From Capronia americana (lineage: Eukaryota; Ascomycota; Eurotiomycetes; Chaetothyriales; Herpotrichiellaceae), in assembly GCA_016110215.1 (NCBI GenBank), contig JADWQD010000005.1, forward strand, positions 1,178,001 to 1,242,000: 64,000 nt of DNA, given 5' to 3'. The position numbers were made by a program, and so were the translations under genes. Positions 1 through 10,378 of this stretch are shown here, piece by piece. The notes beneath the pieces were generated by a model. That model was given only the letters and a program-made list of their open reading frames with translations, was not told the DNA's origin and did not search any database. The number at the start of each line of letters is the position of its first letter. Positions within the stretch are counted from its first letter, which is position 1.

Positions 1-261
1 TCGATCCACGAGCGAGATGGCATAAACAATTCCGCACAAGGGCAGCAGCCGAAAGTCAACCCTCCGTCGAATTCTCTTCTCCTCGACTAGGTCGACCGCA
101 TGATTGGGATCGAGAGCCTCGTGGAGATGGATGTTGTCGTCGAGCATACGCACCGCGTACTCGCCCTTCTCCCCCTTTTCGCGGTCGCCCGAAGCTACAG
201 CTTCGACATGGGTGTTGTCCGCCGACGTGCTCTTGTTCTCTGCCCCGACGGTGTTGGTCAT
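1..261 (-). CDS. MFS anion:cation symporter (DAL5/allantoate permease type), N-terminal part
   Basis: The frame read from an ATG at 261 stays open to the left edge and gives 87 residues, so most of the gene lies outside. The first 70 residues are hydrophilic and acidic, as expected for the cytoplasmic tail of this family. They are followed by a basic patch (EEKRIRRRVDFRLLP) and the start of membrane segment 1, ending in LVDR. The pattern R-x-D-x-R-x-L-P followed by ...LDR(T)N is the hallmark of fungal DAL5-like transporters for allantoate, nicotinate, biotin precursors and other organic anions. The substrate cannot be told from this piece. The gene is divergent from the CMD-like gene at 905, with about 640 bases between them. 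Introns beyond the edge are unknown. Confidence 0.8.
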   Translation of the reverse strand, partial: MTNTVGAENKSTSADNTHVEAVASGDREKGEKGEYAVRMLDDNIHLHEALDPNHAVDLVEEKRIRRRVDFRLLPLCGIVYAISLVDR

Positions 262-904
262 GGTGGATAAAGCTGGAGGGTCCAAAGAAGGTGTGCTCTG
301 GTGTTCTGTTGAGTTCAAAAATCAACCCACAAAGCAACTCACAGTCAGGTGGAAGAGGTATGAGCTCCTCAACTTGAACAAGGACACGATCCCAAGATAT
401 AAATGTAGCCACAGTATTCTGTTCCCCAGACCGTGCGCTCTGCTCATTCCGGGACAGTCCCCGCAGCCCCAGCCCCAGACACGTGCGAGATAAAGGAGGA
501 AAAACGGGGACCAGGCCTTGTGCGACGGCGGCAAGGGTGGATGATTGGATCTCGGCCGATCCACCAGCACCCACTATACCACAAACGGATATCTTTCCTC
601 GGAGCGTGCATCAAACCGGCATTTCGGTTGGAATTTTTCAGTCGAACTTCACTCGTCCTCCCGTCGTAGGTGAGGAGTCTATTCCCATAGTTCGGAATAC
701 GAGCACCTGCCCTGTGAAGTGGAAAGCCTACGCACCCCAGGGACCCTCCTCGACTCATTTATCCAGACAGATATTGGGGCGAGTGAACTTCTCCCTGTCG
801 TTCATCGATATGACATTGTTACCGAGGACCCTATGCTTATGTCGACCCGTCGTTTACTTCTATAATGTTACGTATCATCGATCTCATCATTTTACATCAT
901 CACT
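262..904. other. Intergenic region between divergent genes
   Basis: No convincing gene is present; the frames over it are short and do not resemble any family I know. It should hold the promoters of the anion transporter (leftward) and the CMD-like gene (rightward). I see no clear operator. Confidence 0.5.
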
Positions 905-1345
905 ATGTGTCCATCTATCGAAAGTCCCAATCAGGAAAATGGCGCCGTCAATGGCACTCATGTCGTGGGTAACACGGCCGCAGCCACCGCAACAAATGGC
1001 CTCTCTGTCGCGGCAGCACCAGCGTCCGTCTCGGCCAAAGAGTTGATCGGGTACCACGAAGCTTCGCGGTTCGCCGGCGATTATCTGACTGGCAAAGGTT
1101 CGTCGCACCGTCGCCCAATGCCCGGGGCTTGGGCGACATATCCTCGATGTCGGCTTTGGTACTGCGCTGGCCCAAACCAGCCTGACCTACCGGGAATGGG
1201 CGCTGGTCACCATCGCCACAATGATGGCTGTGGGCGACTTCGACGATCAGCCCAAGGTGTACGTCACTGGCGCGCTGACCCACGGCGCCACGATTGAGGA
1301 GGTTCAAGACATTTTCACAGATATTTCAAAATCCCTACAGCTATG
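905..1345 (+). pseudogene. Carboxymuconolactone decarboxylase-like gene, frame-shifted and truncated
   Basis: An ATG at 905 opens a frame with a low-complexity Ala/Asn-rich start that ends around LIGYHEASRFAGDYLTGK. Soon after, the recognisable domain runs in the +1 frame from about 1089 to the TGA at 1343-1345. There PGLGRHIL, LTYREWALVTIATMMAVG and TGALTHGATIEEVQDIF match the helical core of the CMD/AhpD family (typically R.reL.tla.la..g and ..AL..Ga..eEi.Ev). CMD enzymes decarboxylate a lactone in aromatic breakdown. The C-terminal helix that should follow EEVQDIF is missing. The frame change has no obvious GT...AG intron, so a frameshift is likelier than splicing. It lies next to other catabolic genes and converges on the SnoaL-like gene. 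It could be a live gene if an unusual intron sits near 1085-1120. Confidence 0.55.
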
Positions 1346-1449
1346 AGAAGAAGCTGGATACTTACTGAGCGACTGTATCTGTAGGTGACTTAAGGGCCTT
1401 TATGCCGTACGGAATATTTTTTAAATTCTCGAATACATGCGACAAAACA

Positions 1450-1959
1450 TTAATTTGCCGTCGGTGTTGAACCCTCTGGAGCTTCTGGTAGGCGGTATTC
1501 GACGCCTCCAACGCCCGGGAAGTCGATCTTCGCCGAGGGCAGCTCGTACTGAATCATTGGCGTATGACGCCTCTTGCTGACCCTCCATCCCTCTGGGGTG
1601 CGACGCAACTCATCCTTAAAGTCGACCACGCGAATAACGATCTTCGGCTCATCAACCTTCAGCATGGTAGCAATGACGTGGTACTCGGCCCTTGCTGTGT
1701 CGCCGCCAGCGTCGTTGTCGACAGTGATGTGCAGGCTGCTTATGGCGTGGTCCACGGGCCCGAACGCGGCGTTCAGCTCGACTAGGACGTCTCGCATGGC
1801 TTCTCCTCCGGTAAACCGGCGAAGGCCTCCGCAGTAAGAGAGATCCGCGTCCGGAGTAAAGACATCTCGCATGAGCTCGTAGTTGCGTCGATCCATGCCG
1901 TGACAATACTGGTCGAGCAAACGGCGGATAGCGACTTCATCGGCCGTTTGGACTGTCAT
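1450..1959 (-). CDS. SnoaL-like / NTF2-fold protein
   Basis: Uninterrupted frame of 169 residues starting at the ATG at 1959. The opening (DEVAIRRLLDQYCHGMDRR, then DVFTPDADLSYCGG) and the alternating strands that follow (ARAEYHVIATMLKV, IVIRVVDFKDELRRTPEGWRVSKRRH) are the layout of SnoaL_4-type members of the NTF2-like superfamily. These alpha+beta barrels act as small cyclases, dehydratases, isomerases or non-catalytic binders. The GWR motif ahead of the last strand is typical. In fungal catabolic and secondary-metabolism loci such proteins often work on aromatic or polyketide-like substrates; the substrate here is unknown. It converges on the broken CMD-like gene 105 bases away. No intron is needed. 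Confidence 0.8.
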   Translation of the reverse strand: MTVQTADEVAIRRLLDQYCHGMDRRNYELMRDVFTPDADLSYCGGLRRFTGGEAMRDVLVELNAAFGPVDHAISSLHITVDNDAGGDTARAEYHVIATMLKVDEPKIVIRVVDFKDELRRTPEGWRVSKRRHTPMIQYELPSAKIDFPGVGGVEYRLPEAPEGSTPTAN

Positions 1960-2628
1960 ACTGTAGTGATTTCGATGTTCGAGTCGAGCTCGGGAGGTGC
2001 ATCAAAATGAAACTTTCAAAGTCGAATACAGGCAAATGATACGGACTGATTTGAGGAGATGGCGTCTGGTGTGTGAGAGAAGTCTTCCTTCTCCCGGGAT
2101 CTCGAGTTTTGAGCAAGGGCGATGGTTTATTAAATCCTGTGGAGTGTCCCATCCGATTGAAGTAGTTTGGGAGTATGTGCCCTCCCGTGGGAATTTTCCC
2201 TTGGGTCCCATGAAATCATTATACCACAAGGAGAAATACTACCGAGGTATTTGGGCGGCCTTGTCAGGCGCCATGTCCCCACTTAATGCTGGTCGAGAGG
2301 AACAGCTTGCAAGCTTGATGGACCTATTATCATGTCTTGCTGTTATTCCCTCGTTGCCGACTGTTGTGGAGTTGTCTTTTAACCTCGGTGGTGATCGTCA
2401 GACGAGGAGTATCGAACTTTTGTGCGTCTGGGTATTCTGGTTTGGTCCGGGCAAGCCTGGAGAGAGAAGTGCAGGAAGGGAAGGCTCCAAGATAGTTTCT
2501 CAATAACAGATAAATATTTGAAGCAGCCCAGTTGGTCTTTTTGTGTCTCGAGCAATATTATCTACGGAGTACTACTACTTACCTTTTCTCCGACCTTCTG
2601 CTTTCTCCCTAAACATCGCTACCAAGCC
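1960..2628. other. Intergenic region
   Basis: Longest frames are about 70-170 codons without domain character. A pyrimidine-rich stretch about 2580-2612 lies just before the ATG at 2629 and fits a fungal leader. Confidence 0.4.
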
Positions 2629-2982
2629 ATGGCTGCCGCAATCGTGCTCCCCGATCCCAGAGATATCGTCGATGCCCCCCCTGAATTGTCAATGAAGCCT
2701 CGTTCGGCAGGCGAAAAACACGAGAACGACTGGTACCGGTCCGTCTTCTCGTCCGACGGCTGCATAAGAAGGAGCCGATTGCACTACTTTGAGGTGCTGT
2801 CTGAGCCTCGCTACGAGGACTTTGTCATCAAGCACCGTGATCTGGCCAACCGGTCTGCCTATCTAGGCAACGGCTACACGCAGGTGGAACTCGACGAAGC
2901 CAGTAATCCCGTGCGGTATTTCGACGTCTTGCGCAAAGAGCTCGCCGTGGGAACTAAAGCGTTGGAAGTGATAGAGTGTTGA
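2629..2982 (+). CDS. Small hypothetical protein, 117 residues
   Basis: The ATG at 2629 sits in a good fungal context (GCCATGGCT) and opens a frame of 117 residues ending in a TGA at 2980-2982. The protein is soluble, with no signal peptide or membrane segment. It is rich in charged and aromatic residues in its second half (YEDFVIKHRD, YFDVLRKELAVG) and has a compact helical look. I do not recognise the family. It sits between a SnoaL-like protein and a Zn2Cys6 regulator, so a small accessory enzyme or binding protein of the same pathway is possible, but nothing in the sequence proves a function. The track extends further upstream in frame, but the Kozak-like ATG is the better start. Confidence 0.6.
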   Translation: MAAAIVLPDPRDIVDAPPELSMKPRSAGEKHENDWYRSVFSSDGCIRRSRLHYFEVLSEPRYEDFVIKHRDLANRSAYLGNGYTQVELDEASNPVRYFDVLRKELAVGTKALEVIEC

Positions 2983-3070
2983 CCAGTTCTTTGCTGGACG
3001 TTATATAAACTTATGGATTTCTGATAATAATAAAACAATGACTGTCCAGCGAGCGAGATCTCTTCCCACT

Positions 3071-5845
3071 CTAAGAGGAGTCCATTCCAAAGGATGCGTC
3101 GAGCATGTTCTGGAACTCGTCGAGGCTCCAACGGTCGGCGGCGGCGGCGGGCTGAAGATCTGCAATTCCATTGGATCTGTTGGGCACAGGGGAGTCAGCA
3201 ACCGAAAGAGAGAAAGGGGAGAAACAGATGTGTACGGTGTATCAATACTCACGAAGGATTTAAGTAGGGCTCGCCAAAGTCAAAGGCGGAGGTGTCCATG
3301 GGCCAAGGGCCGGCCGAGAGGAAAGGGTCGTTGAGCCAACCCAACGCCTCTCCCTCGTCTAGCCAGCCGTCCAGGTTCAAAGTCGTGTCGTCGTTGTTGG
3401 CAGCCTTTTGTCCCGTGGCGGTCTTTATCGTTATCGGCGATAATAATGACGATGATGCAGCGTCGCCGCCCCCGCCACCGCCGCCGCTGTCGTGGGAGCG
3501 CTTCTGCAGCATGGCCTTTGCCGCCTCAAAGAGCTTCAAGGCAAAATTGGCACCCCAGTACGTCTCGCGTAGCTCCGACACGACCATCATGCACACCCCC
3601 AGTTTGGACCAAGCAAGGTTGTGGACCAGCGGGCGGCTAGACCGGCACTCGTAGAGATGAATCTGCATGGCCGTGATGATGGCCGTGAGGCTGCGTGGGC
3701 CAGGCTGTGTGTAAGCAAGCGGGTCTAGGTAGGGATTACAATTATGCGAGGACTCACTTCATCGGTCTCAGATACTGGACCATGTCCTGTTCGATCAGCA
3801 TTTCGACGAGGTGATTGATTCGGACCGCCGCCGAGCGAGCCTTTCGGAGCGACTCCACCCGCTCAGCTTTCTTGACGCTGTCGGGAGGGTCTCGGAAATC
3901 GATCCTGGACCGATGTAGGACGATGAGGACCGCTCTGGGAGGGGGAGGGAAAAGAAATAAGTTAGCTTTGGAAACATGGCACAGCACTCTTGGGTGGAGG
4001 GCACAAACTGTCTCAAAAGTTCAAATTGGAACTCGTTCAGGGATGCCATGGAAAAGTCAGTCTGATGGTCCGGACCTCGCGCCGACGACCGGTAGCCTTC
4101 GAGGTCGGTCTCGCATGATCGAAAGCAATCATGGTCGAGAGGCGTCCGGGTGTGCTGTTGGAGAATCTTGCCCAGAGTCACACTCAAATGTATCAATCGC
4201 ACCCAGACTTCCGCTTGCTCTTGCATGGCGGCGGGGAGATACTTGGCGGCGACGTCTGGGGCAAGTTCGCCTAGCTCCATGGTGATGTCGTCGGGCTCGG
4301 GCATTTGCACCTGACAGTCCTCGAGGTTGATGCGCATCGGCCGTCCCAAGGCCAAGCACAGCCAACGGTCTCTCATAAAGCACGACCACCAGATCCGGCG
4401 GAAAAGGCGTGTCCGAAGATTGGCATATGGACTCAGTGAGCCTGACGACCGCGGCGTCCGGTAGAGACCCATGACCTGACATAGACCGATGGCGATGCCC
4501 ATCCAGTGCGACGGCCCATGCCGGTCCTCGGGATCCGAGTACCAGAAGCCCAGCAGCGTCACGGATTGGACGACGTACAGCTTATCGTCCTCGTAGTCGC
4601 TGTCGTACAATGCCTATGTCAAAATGATATGAGCACACGCCCGGTATCTCTCACGTCTTTCCCCGTTCTGGGATCCCCTACCTTAGCCCTGGCGTAGAAT
4701 GCACGTTTCATTGCTTTCCTCGAAGGATAACCTGACGTTTGCAAATCTTCCGGGGCGGCAAACTGGGAACCGATTAGTCATTAGTTTCGTAGACGGGGCG
4801 AGTGAGGACACCTAGGGTCTCACGTTTGCAGCAGCAAGGAGGACGCTCCAGAGCAAGAGCAGATTCATGGCCGTCGCCCCGTTACGGGCATATTGAGACA
4901 AGAAATGGCCGGCGTCAATGACAGGCAGCAGAGGGTGGACGTGCTCAAAGTATTTCTGGACCAGGGCGTCACAGACCTCGGGCGAGGGCAGGTCAAAAAC
5001 TCCCTTGCTCTGCAAGTAGATGAGGTCGTTGGTCTGCCACGCCTTCTTCGGCTTGGGTGCATTGCGTTGATGATGAACAACGGGTCTGTTCCCTTGCGGA
5101 TCCGAGTCTTGGTCGGCACAGATTGCCATGACGGACTGAACGATGCCCTGCTGGTCCCCTGCACGGATGATCAACAGAATTCGGTCGTGCTCCCGCGCCG
5201 TACTTACCGGCATAAAAGGCTCGATGACCATTGAACGGGCTACGAGATTCCAAGGCTTCGGCCAAGGAGGCGTTATTTCGCCCTTCGTCTGCGACATCGT
5301 CGTTTGCTGACAGATTCGAGACGGTGGTTTCGGCCATGTTGGTCTCTCGGGAGCTATAGTTGTGGAAGATTTGCTGGCCGTTGTGCACTAGATTGGGTGG
5401 GAGATTGATAGCAGGGCGATCTGAAGTTAATGGCATGGAAGAAGAAGAAGGAGCAACGCCCACGTTCTCTACCAAGGTGTCGTCGCCCGCCGATAGAGGA
5501 GGAGGCGGGCGCGGGCGCGGCGATCTCGTCCGTCTTTCCGTTTGCCCTGATGTCGTGGATCGCACACTTTTACTCGATCTATACCTTCGTCCTTTGTGTT
5601 CAGTCCACGCCCTGCGCACTGTGTGAGAGAAGGAAGAGGAGAATAACATACACCCGTCCTTTCCTTGGAAGAACTTCGCATTCTATCCTGTCGTGAAGGC
5701 AATTCGTGCAAGGGTGGCCCGTGAATGTGACATTACAGCGCACTTTTCTCTCTTTGCATCGTTGGCAAGCAACAGCAGATCGTCGTCCACCCTTGGATTG
5801 TACAAAGGCCAGCCTACCTGTGCTGCTCGCCGTTATGGTCGACAT
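3071..5845 (-). CDS. Zn2Cys6 transcription factor with fungal-specific domain (CTF1-like)
   Basis: Eight exons read from the ATG at 5845: 5845-5652, 5611-5208, 5158-4824, 4762-4682, 4613-3988, 3934-3758, 3690-3253 and 3176-3071. Phases close over 786 residues. The zinc cluster lies near residues 25-52: ACQRCKERKVRC, then PCTNC and ECEV, followed by basic residues. The middle carries the Fungal_trans domain, with QKYFEHVHPLLPVID, then RRIWWSCFMRDRWLCLALGRPMRI as its signature. The cluster and middle region resemble cutinase transcription factor 1 relatives, regulators of lipid, fatty acid or ester use. The tail has a poly-Gly run and an acidic aromatic end (SLDEFQNMLDASFG) that may be an activation segment. 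It is divergent from the HpcH/HpaI aldolase and is a candidate local regulator. The first intron (40 bases) and its borders are the least sure part. Confidence 0.85.
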
Positions 5846-6811
5846 GCTAGCGTTTAGCACAGCTATCTGTATGTAGAGCTATACAAGTTTGCTCGCCATT
5901 CTTGTCGTCGAAGAGCTAGATGTCGAGAGAGTGGAGAGTAGGATAAAAATAAAGTCCACAAGAGACAGGGAGCCAACAGACCATTCAGCCCTCGCTGTAG
6001 GCAATGAACCTACTTAAGACCCTCGGATCCGGAGTACTTAGAGCTCTAAGTAGGGACCCCGGGCGATGTCATTGGGAAGCGGGGAGGGAGGGGGGAGGCC
6101 CTACGGTTAGCTGGTCCCCATAATACAGTAGAACCTTAAAGTCCTCTATGTAATGACGATAAATGACAATGAAATAAAATGACAAGCACGTGATTTTTCT
6201 GATTCTAATTCCGTGGATTCCACTAGAGAACATGGAATCAAACCCGGTGGCAGGATGGAGAAGGAAGCCCGTGCCAGTAAAGATCAGTTCGCAACTGGTA
6301 TTTCCTACCGTTCCCTTTCACCGGACCTCGAATCTGCTTTGGGTAAATCAACACGAGGTACCGTTCGTTTACTCGAGGAACGCTCAGGGATGCCCAGCTC
6401 AAGGCTCAGGTAAAGCTCCGGTTAAAGCAGCTTCCGCTTACCCTCTAGGATCAAACCGGAAATGGCAGTTAGCATTTTCGTCCTCGAGTAATCCGGCTAC
6501 TACTAGAAGTGGGTGACTGCCTAGGTACAGTACTATTTTACAACACCTTACAACCCCGCAGCAAGGAGATTCGATAGCCGAGACCACTCCGATTCTTTAG
6601 GAATAAGTATAAATGGTTCTGGTCGTCATGAGAAGAACACGAAACAAGGAGATCAAGAACCAGTCTCTTGAAATCCTGATCATTTTGAAGACAGAATCTC
6701 TGTTCTTGAATCCCGATTATTATTATTGATAGGCCTTTAGACATTTTTGCTCGCAGGAGTCGGTTCCTCCCCAAACAATTCAAGTTCAACCCCCAAGGTC
6801 AAATCACCAGT
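5846..6811. other. Divergent promoter region between Zn2Cys6 factor and aldolase
   Basis: No gene seen. The interval contains a perfect 18-base palindrome (6035-6052) and A/T-rich stretches near 6150-6190. It should serve both the leftward regulator and the rightward aldolase. Confidence 0.5.
6035..6052. promoter_or_regulatory. Perfect 18-base palindrome, candidate operator
   Basis: TACTTAGAGCTCTAAGTA is self-complementary over all 18 bases and lies between divergent regulator and aldolase starts. A second TACTTAAG occurs 25 bases upstream. Binding by a dimeric regulator is inferred, not shown. Confidence 0.35.
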
Positions 6812-7621
6812 ATGTGGACCTTTGCCTCTGAAGCCCAGAAACGCCTGCTCGTGGGGACGTTTATCGGTCTCGACTCGATCATTGCGCATCAACTGATCGG
6901 CGATGCCGGGTACGATTTCGTCATCATCGACATGGAGCACACGCCCATGAGCGCCCGCGAGGCCACCATCGCCGTCAACATGATCTCGAACTCCTCCAAA
7001 GGCAGCACGGCGCCGCTGGTGCGCGTCCCCTCGCACGGGCTCGAATGGATCAAATGGGGCCTGGACAGCGGTGCGGCCGGGGTTGTCGTCCCGATGGTGG
7101 AATCGCACGCACAGGTCGAGCAGATCGTCGAGAGGAGTCGCTATCCGCCTGTAGGGTCGCGGAGTTTCGGCCCGCTACATGCGCCTTACGCGCACCCGGG
7201 CTCGGATCGGTCGCAGATGACTTATTTCGCGGCGGCGAGGCAGTTCGGGAATATTGCCGTCATTCCGATGATCGAGACAGCCGCCGGAGTGGAGAATGCG
7301 GATGCCATTTTGGCCGCTGAGGGCGTCAGCGCGGCGTTCATCGGTCCTTACGACCTTAGGGTGTCGTTGGGATTGGAAGGCGGGGATGGCACGGAGAAAG
7401 TGTTTCTGGACGCCTTGAAGAAAGTTGTCGACGCGGGGAGGAAGGCGGGCAAGCCTGTCGGTCTCTTTACAGGGTCGGCGCAAGCATTGCAGAGGAATGC
7501 TGAGCTGGGATTCCGGTTCTTCGCATATCACGGAGACACGACGCTGCTGGCCAATGCAGCCAGGGCGTCGGTGAAGGAAGCTCGGTCGACCATTGCGGGA
7601 CGTCAAGGCACAAGGTTATGA
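6812..7621 (+). CDS. HpcH/HpaI-type class II aldolase
   Basis: Single-exon frame of 269 residues. The family cleaves 2-keto-3-deoxy or 4-hydroxy-2-oxo acids to pyruvate plus an aldehyde, using a divalent metal, in the last step of homoprotocatechuate and related aromatic breakdown. Visible hallmarks: FVIIDMEHTP near residue 40 (catalytic His after the acidic pair), PLVRVPSH with the substrate Arg near 70, GAAGVVVPMVES, the metal-binding Glu in VIPMIETAAGVEN near 153, and the metal-binding Asp in FIGPYDLRVSLG near 178 (GPYDL for the usual GPNDL). Length is normal for the family. It is transcribed away from the CTF1-like factor and may be controlled by it. Citrate lyase beta is a more distant relative and less likely. 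Confidence 0.92.
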   Translation: MWTFASEAQKRLLVGTFIGLDSIIAHQLIGDAGYDFVIIDMEHTPMSAREATIAVNMISNSSKGSTAPLVRVPSHGLEWIKWGLDSGAAGVVVPMVESHAQVEQIVERSRYPPVGSRSFGPLHAPYAHPGSDRSQMTYFAAARQFGNIAVIPMIETAAGVENADAILAAEGVSAAFIGPYDLRVSLGLEGGDGTEKVFLDALKKVVDAGRKAGKPVGLFTGSAQALQRNAELGFRFFAYHGDTTLLANAARASVKEARSTIAGRQGTRL

Positions 7622-7729
7622 GGAAGAGGGGATGTAAATGCAAATGCAAATGCAGAGGGTTTAATGTTGTTTGCATGGCCTTTCTAGTTTTCGCGCGCGC
7701 GAGATCGCGAGGAGCCGGACTGCTCCGTA

Positions 7730-10378
7730 TTAAGGCTGATTTATGGCCTTGTTTTTGCTAGCTTCCTGGTATTTCCTCTTCAACGAGGTCAAAGTGCTTA
7801 GAGCCCGTCGCGCTCCACCCGACTTGTGGCCTAGTTCGGTCAAGACATGGATACACAGCCGCAGATGGCGGCTTGACGTGCGCGCTCTATCGTCCGTGAA
7901 GGAGTGGATGCACAACAGATGAACTACTCCCGCCAGCAGAATGGAAGGAGTGGCTACAGGGTGTAGGTATTGTATGCCGAATTGATGGTCGTATGTGAGA
8001 AAGATATCACACATCTTGTTGGCGGATTGCAGGCAGATATCTAGGGAAGCCGAGACCGCGATGAAGCATCTATGGAGCTGAATGACCGTTTCGTGGAAGA
8101 AAATACTGGTGACGATGGCAACGACAGTCAGAAATTCTTGGGTCTGGCACCCCGTGCTATATTTAGGGGGGGATAGGTGAGTGACTTACTGGAGTAGGAG
8201 TGCATGTGGGTGAGATGTTTCGCGAGATTGAAAGAATCCTTCTTGGCCGAGATTGACTTGTAAAGATGGCGGCAGGTTGTCTTCCCATTCAAGAAGCCTG
8301 CCGTTCAAGTCAAGCATGAGAGCATCTTGGCTTCCCAACGATGCAGAGTGGTCAAGATAGCTTTCCGATCGAACATTATTAGCCCTTTGGAAGTTTCCGG
8401 AATTGTGTGAAAAGGGCACTTACAAGGCATTCAAGATGGCTGCTCGTAGAAGAAACAGCTCGGAACATTTCTCCATCATCCCGTCAGCACTGAGGTTCGG
8501 GAATTCTGCTTGTGCATCTCGAGCATGGGGCGCTGCGTGTCTGCTGGCGTGACATGACCATCCCAGATTTTGTGACGAGCAAGGCGCCAGCGAGTCGACT
8601 TTGTCGGTCTGGAATGCAGATCGACACGCACGTTCGCAGCAGCGTGATCTGGGCCGCGTGAGAAAGAACGCAATCCTTATCAAAAGGAATGGAACACCTT
8701 ACATGTCAGTGAGCACAATCGCGCGCCACACATTGCGTAGGTCCCCCAAAGCTGATACCCAGATCGTCCTCAAGTGCAATGGCACGTCCACGCCTTTGAG
8801 CTGATGAAGTCCCATATCCATAGCAGTCCTCGTAGCGGTTTCTACTCAGATAAGTCAGCAGTGTCTCCGACACGTAAGACGGCAAATTGTTGAACCCTAC
8901 CTTGGAAGATCCACGCTGATCGAGTCCTGTAGTTAGCAGCAGGACAAGGCGTTGAATCGAATAGTCAACTCACCTTGGGGAGAATTCCCTTGTGCGGCCT
9001 CATAACTGCTGAGCAGCAGCAGCGTCTGGATGTAGGCCAAAGAAGAGTGATTGCGAGATGATTCGGCAAGCAGTTTGGCCCTACGCGCAAACACTTTCGA
9101 CGGACTGCCAGATGTTCCCGGATGGTAGATGCGCGAATAGAGGGCTCCGATGGCCAGGCTACGGATTCTTGTTTGAGCACCCAACCACACGACTAAAGCA
9201 TAGAGTATTTTAATGAGACTTACATGATTTGTTGGAGAGCGCAAGAGTAGAAAAAGTCTCCAAGTGGGTGTGAAGATTCTTTGTGGGCAAAGTAACTCTG
9301 CTCCTCAACTACATTAAGCCAAGGATTGTGCCAGGCGAAGAACAGACCTGTCAAATGATCTTCGTAAGCTGGCTCCTCTTGAAAGGAATCCTCGCATCTA
9401 TCAAGATGCATAAGGTCGTCGTCCTCGTCACTGTCACTGTCAACGTCGTGGTGGTTAGACGGTGGCTCGTCAGACGGCCGCCCACTGTCCAGGGCGATGG
9501 AGAAGGGGTCCATGCCGCTGGTAAAGGTCCATTGATCGTCCTTGCTCACTCTCAGGCAACCCCTTCTCCGCGCCAGCCTTCCTTTGAGGGTGTCATTGTC
9601 TGCTTCGCCTGTTTGCGGCGCGCAAGGATCCACCGGGGACCGTCGAGTTGGTCGCTCAGTTTGGTGGGAGTGTCGAAGCGAGAACCAGTAGCTTCCTGAG
9701 TTTGCATTCGTGTCCCTGATCCTCGCCTGCGACGGCTCGGATTGATGCCACTGCTCCGAACCACGACTGATATTGGCATCTGGGGAGTCAGCAAGACTGG
9801 CCCAGTAGGCCGTGTCGTGGTTCGTCAGAAGCGGACGTGTGCTATCTGCAGCAACTTTATCGCTGCTGGAAGTGCCAAATGCTGAGCTTGGACCGCCCCC
9901 GGGAGTTGGGGCAACCAACAGAACCTCGTCCGCCGACGGCAAGGGATTTGGGACGAGGTCACCATTTGGATGTGTCCCGAGGGTTTGCTCGTCGAACTGG
10001 GGGTGACTTGGCGAACGTTGCGTCGGAGGCGTGCTGGATAATTGTGTAACTGCGTTGGTCGTCGACGCCTTGGGCTCTTTCGGGCCCCTCGTCCTGCAGC
10101 AAGCATAATCAGCAATGCTTCAAGGAGCTGGGATGGGCGTCTCGCACTTTCGCTTGTCCTGCACAAAGATGCACTCGGCATTGTAGAGTACACAATTCGT
10201 GCATTTAGGGACCAGCGCGTCACACTAGATGCGGTCTTGGTCAGAAGGAGAGCATTGAGAGCGCAAAGGATGGGTCCAGTCGTGCCTTGACTTTCCGTCG
10301 CCGACAGGAGATGCAGGCCCGGGAAATCTTCCGTCGTTGATTTGTCCGGTGAATGGGATACGGTTCTCCGTTCTCCAT
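7730..10378 (-). CDS. Zn2Cys6 transcription factor, nine exons, with a GC-AG intron
   Basis: Exons: 10378-10286, 10224-10148, 10093-9224, 9167-8974, 8915-8901, 8841-8703, 8648-8424, 8360-8190 and 8156-7730. All phases close, giving 736 residues. The zinc cluster is built from exons 1 and 2: ACISCRRRKVK joined to CDALVPKCTNC and ECIF, then a basic linker KRKTRG. The first intron (10225-10285, 61 bases) must start with GC rather than GT for the third Cys to appear. Exon 5 is only 15 bases and supplies the AWIFQ motif of the Fungal_trans domain, followed by MDMGLHQLKGVDVP. An acidic run (DSDSDEDDD) near residue 240 could help activation. It is divergent from the Baeyer-Villiger monooxygenase, which it may control. 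Confidence 0.83.

Noticed and set aside
2874..3252. Leftward frames downstream of the 117-residue gene as extra 3' exons of the CTF1-like factor
   Set aside because: The factor's own last exon (3176-3071) closes in phase with a stop at 3071; the other frames are shadows.
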